Program-made: the position numbers and the translations under genes
Part shown: positions 59,801 through 64,000 of the stretch, in pieces
Layout: every line of letters starts with the position of its first letter
Position numbering within the stretch: position 1 is the stretch's first letter
DNA from: Lutjanus erythropterus
Lineage: Eukaryota; Chordata; Actinopteri; Lutjaniformes; Lutjanidae
Length of the DNA: 64,000 bases
Direction of reading: 5' to 3'
Assembly (NCBI GenBank): GCA_020091685.1
Contig: CM034605.1
Location: forward strand, 27,342,281 to 27,406,280
Notes under the pieces: model-generated
The model's database searches: none
Seen by the model: only the letters and a program-made list of their open reading frames with translations
What the model was told of the DNA's origin: nothing

Positions 59801-59924
59801 AAAAAAGCTTTGAGCTGGCTGTCCCATTGTTTTCCTATGGAGAGAGCGGTGGCGCCCGACTAAGTGGTTTACCCTCGGCGTGCAGCAGATCTGCGTGCTG
59901 ACCGCTACGCTCAAAGTTCAAATT

Positions 59925-59937
59925 ATCTGAACTTTGA
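59925..59937 (-). promoter_or_regulatory. DR1 nuclear-receptor-type motif in an inverted repeat
   Basis: The plus-strand sequence TGAACTTTGACCT is a direct repeat of AGGTCA-type half-sites with one-base spacing, the HNF4/PPAR-RXR pattern. It partly overlaps a perfect inverted repeat, TCAAAGTTCA (59911-59920) and TGAACTTTGA (59928-59937). Function is inferred from motif only. Confidence 0.3.
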
Positions 59938-61849
59938 CCTCATTTGCGACTGACCTTTCAAAATGCAACCAATGAGATAACAGCTGCATGTGATGACGCA
60001 GGCAGAAGAGACCACAGATGTTTGCACAGAAGCAGAGGAGAGAGAATGATGGTCGAGTCTTGAAGGGAACCCAGGACCCACGGATGATCTTGCGAGTGTG
60101 ATCATGTTAACGTTTGTGCATCGTCATAATGAAGGAACAACCGCGAGAGTTTAACAAATCAAGGGTTCCCTTCCAGACACGACCGAAGAAAAGTGTCTCA
60201 GGGTTCCCCAAACTCTGTAACAACATTAAAACCAGACTCCGATCTCACTCGTAAACGTAATGCCTGGTGAAACGTGAACAGTCAGGCCGGACTATGAGAT
60301 TTGTGAATCATATAGTTTATGAACTTAGCTACATCCAGAGCTAAATGTAGCTCAGCTGTTTATGTACCAGGCAGACAGGACGTGGCAGTTGTAGCGCTGT
60401 GCTTTGCCTCTCTGTGTCCTACGTCATGGTGAGTCCAGGACAAATTTCTTATCATATGAAGGCCCCTTTATGGCCAATTGACCCTTCCTAAGTCCCGCTC
60501 CCTTTGGAGCCTCGGTTAACTTTCTCCTCTCCTGCTTCCTGTGCTTAGATGAGCTATGTGTTCGGCTGGTTTATGCTGAACAGAAACTCATTTTGAAGAT
60601 GTTTAAAAGACGTTGCTGGGGGACCAGCAAAAGCAACATATATATAGTCACTTTTCCCAATTTTGTTAATGCTAGCAAAACTAACTAATCTAGATCACTT
60701 GTTAGCTGAGTTTAGGAGGTTCCGCTGGGTGCTGAACTCACTCAATTTTCACTGAAGTACAGAGCAAAAAGGGGTGGGACTTAGGAGGGGGTCAAAGCAC
60801 GCCCACTTAAAGTGCTTGTTTTTTCCACTGACAGGCCCAGATTTTTATTCTAACTGCCTGAGTAAGATCCTTTGTATTCAACCAAAAACAGAAATTTTAT
60901 CACCGTAAAACACACACATTTAAAACTCGACAAACAAAATAAAACTCACCAAACACATCTTTGGCTTTCCACTTTTCCAAAAATCGCCAATTCTAGGGAT
61001 GCTTTGAGAACTCACCACTGTAAACTTTACCAGAACGTGGGATGGTCTTTTCTCAGTGATAGAAGGGAAATACATGGCTTCTGTTTTGTCTATAAGGCAG
61101 TGCCACACTTTTAAAACACAAATTAATTTTTCATCAAACATGCTCACAGGAATTTACACCCATTAAAACTCCTTAGATCAGCACTGAGCTTGGTAAAGTA
61201 GCTTATATAGTTTTCTTACACCAAATAAATAAAAGAAACTACACGAGGTATTGAAGTTGGACAGTTATGTGTCAGTAGATCATTTTAAGTGTCTGCTGGA
61301 TGATATGGTTGTTGTGCAGTGTTCCTGCTCTGGTTGATTATAGACATGGTTGCTGTTTATTGGTTTTAATTAACTTCCTACATTGTATTGTCTTTATTGT
61401 TTCTGTATATTCTTTTTGGCAGACTTGTTTGTTATTTATTTGTCATTTTCCTTTTTCATAACTTTTATTCATTTATATATAGGTAATTCTTTCAAACATG
61501 TCTGCTAGGTGTTTGTTTTATTTGACTTTTTCATCATTTTATTGTAATTTGTGATGTTCTTATTATCATGTATTGTATATCCTTTCAGCCCTTATGAAAG
61601 TGAATTCTGGGCTTTGCTGTGAAAGAGCTTAGTGCTCAGTCAGTGCTCCCTGAATTAACAATGCTTGATGATGATGATGATGATATACTTTTAATTCTGT
61701 GTTAGATGTAATATTCTGTCTCCACACCGACTGTCTCTGTTTTTTCCCCGACTGTCTCTCTGACGTAAAACCTCCTCTTGCTCTTCTCCTGATATTTTCA
61801 CATCTGGCTCAGTCAATTAGGGTTTTATTTTATTTCTCTCAAGTTTGAA

Positions 61850-62165
61850 TGAAAAGTCTTTTACGATGATAAAATGACTGTTTCTGTAAATGGAGTGTGG
61901 TGGAGAACGATAAATCAGCTGATTCTAGGTTAACAAAGAAGATCTTCCTCTAAAAAAAGGTCTGTCTCTGTAGCGATCTCTTCCATAATACTTAGATTAA
62001 CAATCTGAGCCTGTCAGTGACAAAAACAAGCACTTTTTTTAGACATACATATGTTTTGTGGCTGATGGCTGCAGTGATCTTGCTCAATACTGGACCAATT
62101 TCAAAAATTACTGTCCCCATTAGGCAGAAAAACAGGAAAATAGAGACCAAGTTTCTCTTTAAACT
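61850..62165 (-). mobile_element. MITE-like repeat, CAACCTGGACCC family (diverged copy)
   Basis: AGGTCTGTCTCTGTAGCGAT, AACAATCTGAGCCTGTCAGT, GTGGCTGATGGCTGCAGTGA and GTCCCCATTAGGCAG follow the same order as at 26640-26990 and 54470-54730. Confidence 0.55.
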
Positions 62166-63181
62166 CATAGTGTAGGTGAGCACAGAGACACTTTTCACCT
62201 TTAGAAGAAGAATGTGGAAACAACCTTCTGGTGTGAAAACTCTATACACCATTCTGCACAGTGAAGGTCAAACATCCGAGTGAAGTAAAAATGAGAAAAA
62301 TACCCTTTAAAGTAAATATTTAAGTCAATGGAAAGCTCAATCTGGTGTGACAGCCTCTTTCTTTATGTTGCTGGCATCCACATGCCAGCACTGTTACCTC
62401 CACCGCCGCAGTCTCCTTTGTCACTGGTCAGGATCATGGGTAGGACATTGGATAACACTGTATCTTACATCACTGGCGGAGGTGAATCAACCTGACTTGG
62501 ATGTCAGGGAAGAGGGAGTGTGAGAGTAAGGTCGCTGATTTGATCAAGTGGGAGACTAATTAAGACATGCACCTTTGATATTTGTCAGTTATGTGAAGAT
62601 TTCTACATGGTTTCGTCAGCTTTTGGTATGCAAACACCACTGTTTCCACACACAGAGAGGGAAAAAAAAATCACAGATGCTCACACGCACCATATCAAAT
62701 GTGACAAACTTCAATGGAAAGTGATGAAAAAATGTGAGGAAGGCAAGACTGGATGGCTGGATTGCCCCCTTTGATCTTCTGGGGTTTCTTGGTGAATTCT
62801 TTAACTGAATTATCCACACAGTTTGGTTGGAGGGGGGAAAAACAGATTGCAATTTCTGTAAATCACACGAGGATAATGCAGTCTGTCACAAATAAGGGAG
62901 AGACGAATCAATAAATATGCTAAACCAGTCAGAAAAATAAAAAAAATAGTCACGTTAATATTTCTTCTGGCTGTCGTGCCAGTCTAAAATCAGCAGCAGA
63001 AAATCTACAAAAACACAAACACAGAGTATCATGTTTTCTCCGTATGTGTGCGAAAGGGCACATGTCCTTTTGACAAGGAGACCCCTTACATTATGCTCAG
63101 GGGTGACCTCAATAAAACCTGCTGATCTTATGCTGCCTTAAAGATTAACTGCGGTCTCAACCACTGGTAGACCTGCCAGTG

Positions 63182-63182
<1 letters not shown>

Positions 63183-63222
<40 letters not shown>
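63183..63222 (+). repeat. (CA)n microsatellite
   Basis: About 20 CA units, uninterrupted. Confidence 0.95.
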
Positions 63223-63224
<2 letters not shown>

Positions 63225-64000
63225 ATAAACACACACATGCATGACGGGAAGTGATTGGTTTCCTTCAAAATGTGTGTGTGTGTTGTGGAGGGCACTTTGA
63301 TGGAGGTGATTAAAACATAGCAGGGCTCCATACAGCGGTGGCAGATGAAACACTTACTGTATATTGGGTATCCATCATAGCCAATCAACACGCAGGACAC
63401 AGATGCTATGATATCACATGGTGATGATGAGAGGGCCACTAGGACTGGGTCAATGCTGAAACCTTGTTATCTAGAGAGGTTGTCAAATCTAATCTTCTGC
63501 TCACTTTCATAAAAAACAAATTACATTAATGGTAAATAAACCGACGTCCCGCATGGATATAATGTCAAAGTCAAGTACTACATATGTGACGGGTTAAAGT
63601 CCAATTATATAACCAGTTTGAAAAACAAATTACAAATTTATTGAAAAACATTTGAGTAACACTTTAAAATAACAACCACTAATAAATGGTAAATTGATAA
63701 TTAATTAAACTTTAGTTAATACTTATTTCACTGTTGACAAATAATGAAAGTATTAGTTATATTTACTGTTTATTAGTAATGATATATTCATTGTTTTATC
63801 ATTAGTGTGTGTACTGTGATATACACATCTTAGCTGATATGACACGAGTAGTATTTGTATTGTATATGTAGATATTACTAACTGTAAACCATCACTGTAA
63901 AATTGTATTTAAAAACTGCTAATAACTAAAAAAGGTTAGTGTCTGGGCCATCTTAAAAATATAATTTGACTGAATTTGAACAACAGATAAGTTGAGGTAA

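Larger units (their letters stand above)
57335..64000 (-). other. slc4a11: slc4a11 intron upstream of exon a (runs out of the window)
   Basis: At least 6.6 kb without an exon I can support. Holds a CA tract (57403-57480), purine-rich tracts (58363-58799, 58866-59030), a DR1 motif (59925-59937), CCTGGACCC-family copies (59600-59800, 61850-62165), a short GAT run (61662-61686), a CA tract (63183-63222) and a TTAGTAATGATAT-rich repeat (about 63655-63800). The missing 5' exons of slc4a11 are expected beyond 64000. Confidence 0.6.

Noticed and set aside
62390..62510. Minus-strand frame with SNVLPMILTSDKGDCGG followed by a GTAACA donor-like site, considered as a missing slc4a11 exon
   Set aside because: An in-frame TAA lies just upstream without an acceptor between, and the peptide does not match SLC4A11. 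It looks like part of a dispersed repeat.

Overview
The window is vertebrate, almost certainly teleost, nuclear DNA. The coding sequence is broken into short exons with GT-AG borders. Introns are large, AT-rich and full of CA/GT microsatellites and small DNA-transposon remnants of kinds I know from percomorph fish. No bacterial, viral or operon-like organisation is visible. The species cannot be named from the sequence.

One protein-coding gene is supported: slc4a11 (SLC4-family transporter, BTR1/NaBC1 type), on the minus strand. I placed 15 consecutive exons between 57334 and 3123. All 14 internal junctions are GT-AG and keep frame. Together they give 2057 nt, about 684 residues plus the stop codon. 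They cover the later part of the cytoplasmic N-terminal domain, the whole membrane domain and the C-terminus. The promoter, start codon and first exons are not here and should lie beyond 64000. The part seen already spans more than 54 kb, whereas the human gene is roughly 12 kb, so the introns are strongly expanded.

Layout: 1-3122 is 3' UTR or flank with no recognised gene. 3123-31118 holds the eleven exons from the second transmembrane segment to the stop. 31119-45282 holds two exons and large repeat-rich introns. 45283-57334 holds the last three visible exons (cytoplasmic domain). 57335-64000 is intron, with a purine-rich tract, microsatellites and MITE-like copies.

The most interesting material is in the introns. 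(1) Four copies of a 0.7-0.9 kb element with ACACTCTTAG-type inverted ends and internal ~56-bp tandem repeats lie in alternating orientation, and opposed copies flank exons. (2) A run of five same-strand CTCF-like motifs lies in a duplicated segment at 40.7-41.5 kb. (3) A (UG)19 tract sits 12 nt from a splice acceptor, resembling the CFTR arrangement. (4) A 588-bp hAT-like insertion has a perfect 8-bp target duplication. (5) Several large fold-back repeats are present. I found no CRISPR array, tRNA, rRNA or second protein gene. All repeat-family names are from memory of teleost genomes, without a database search.
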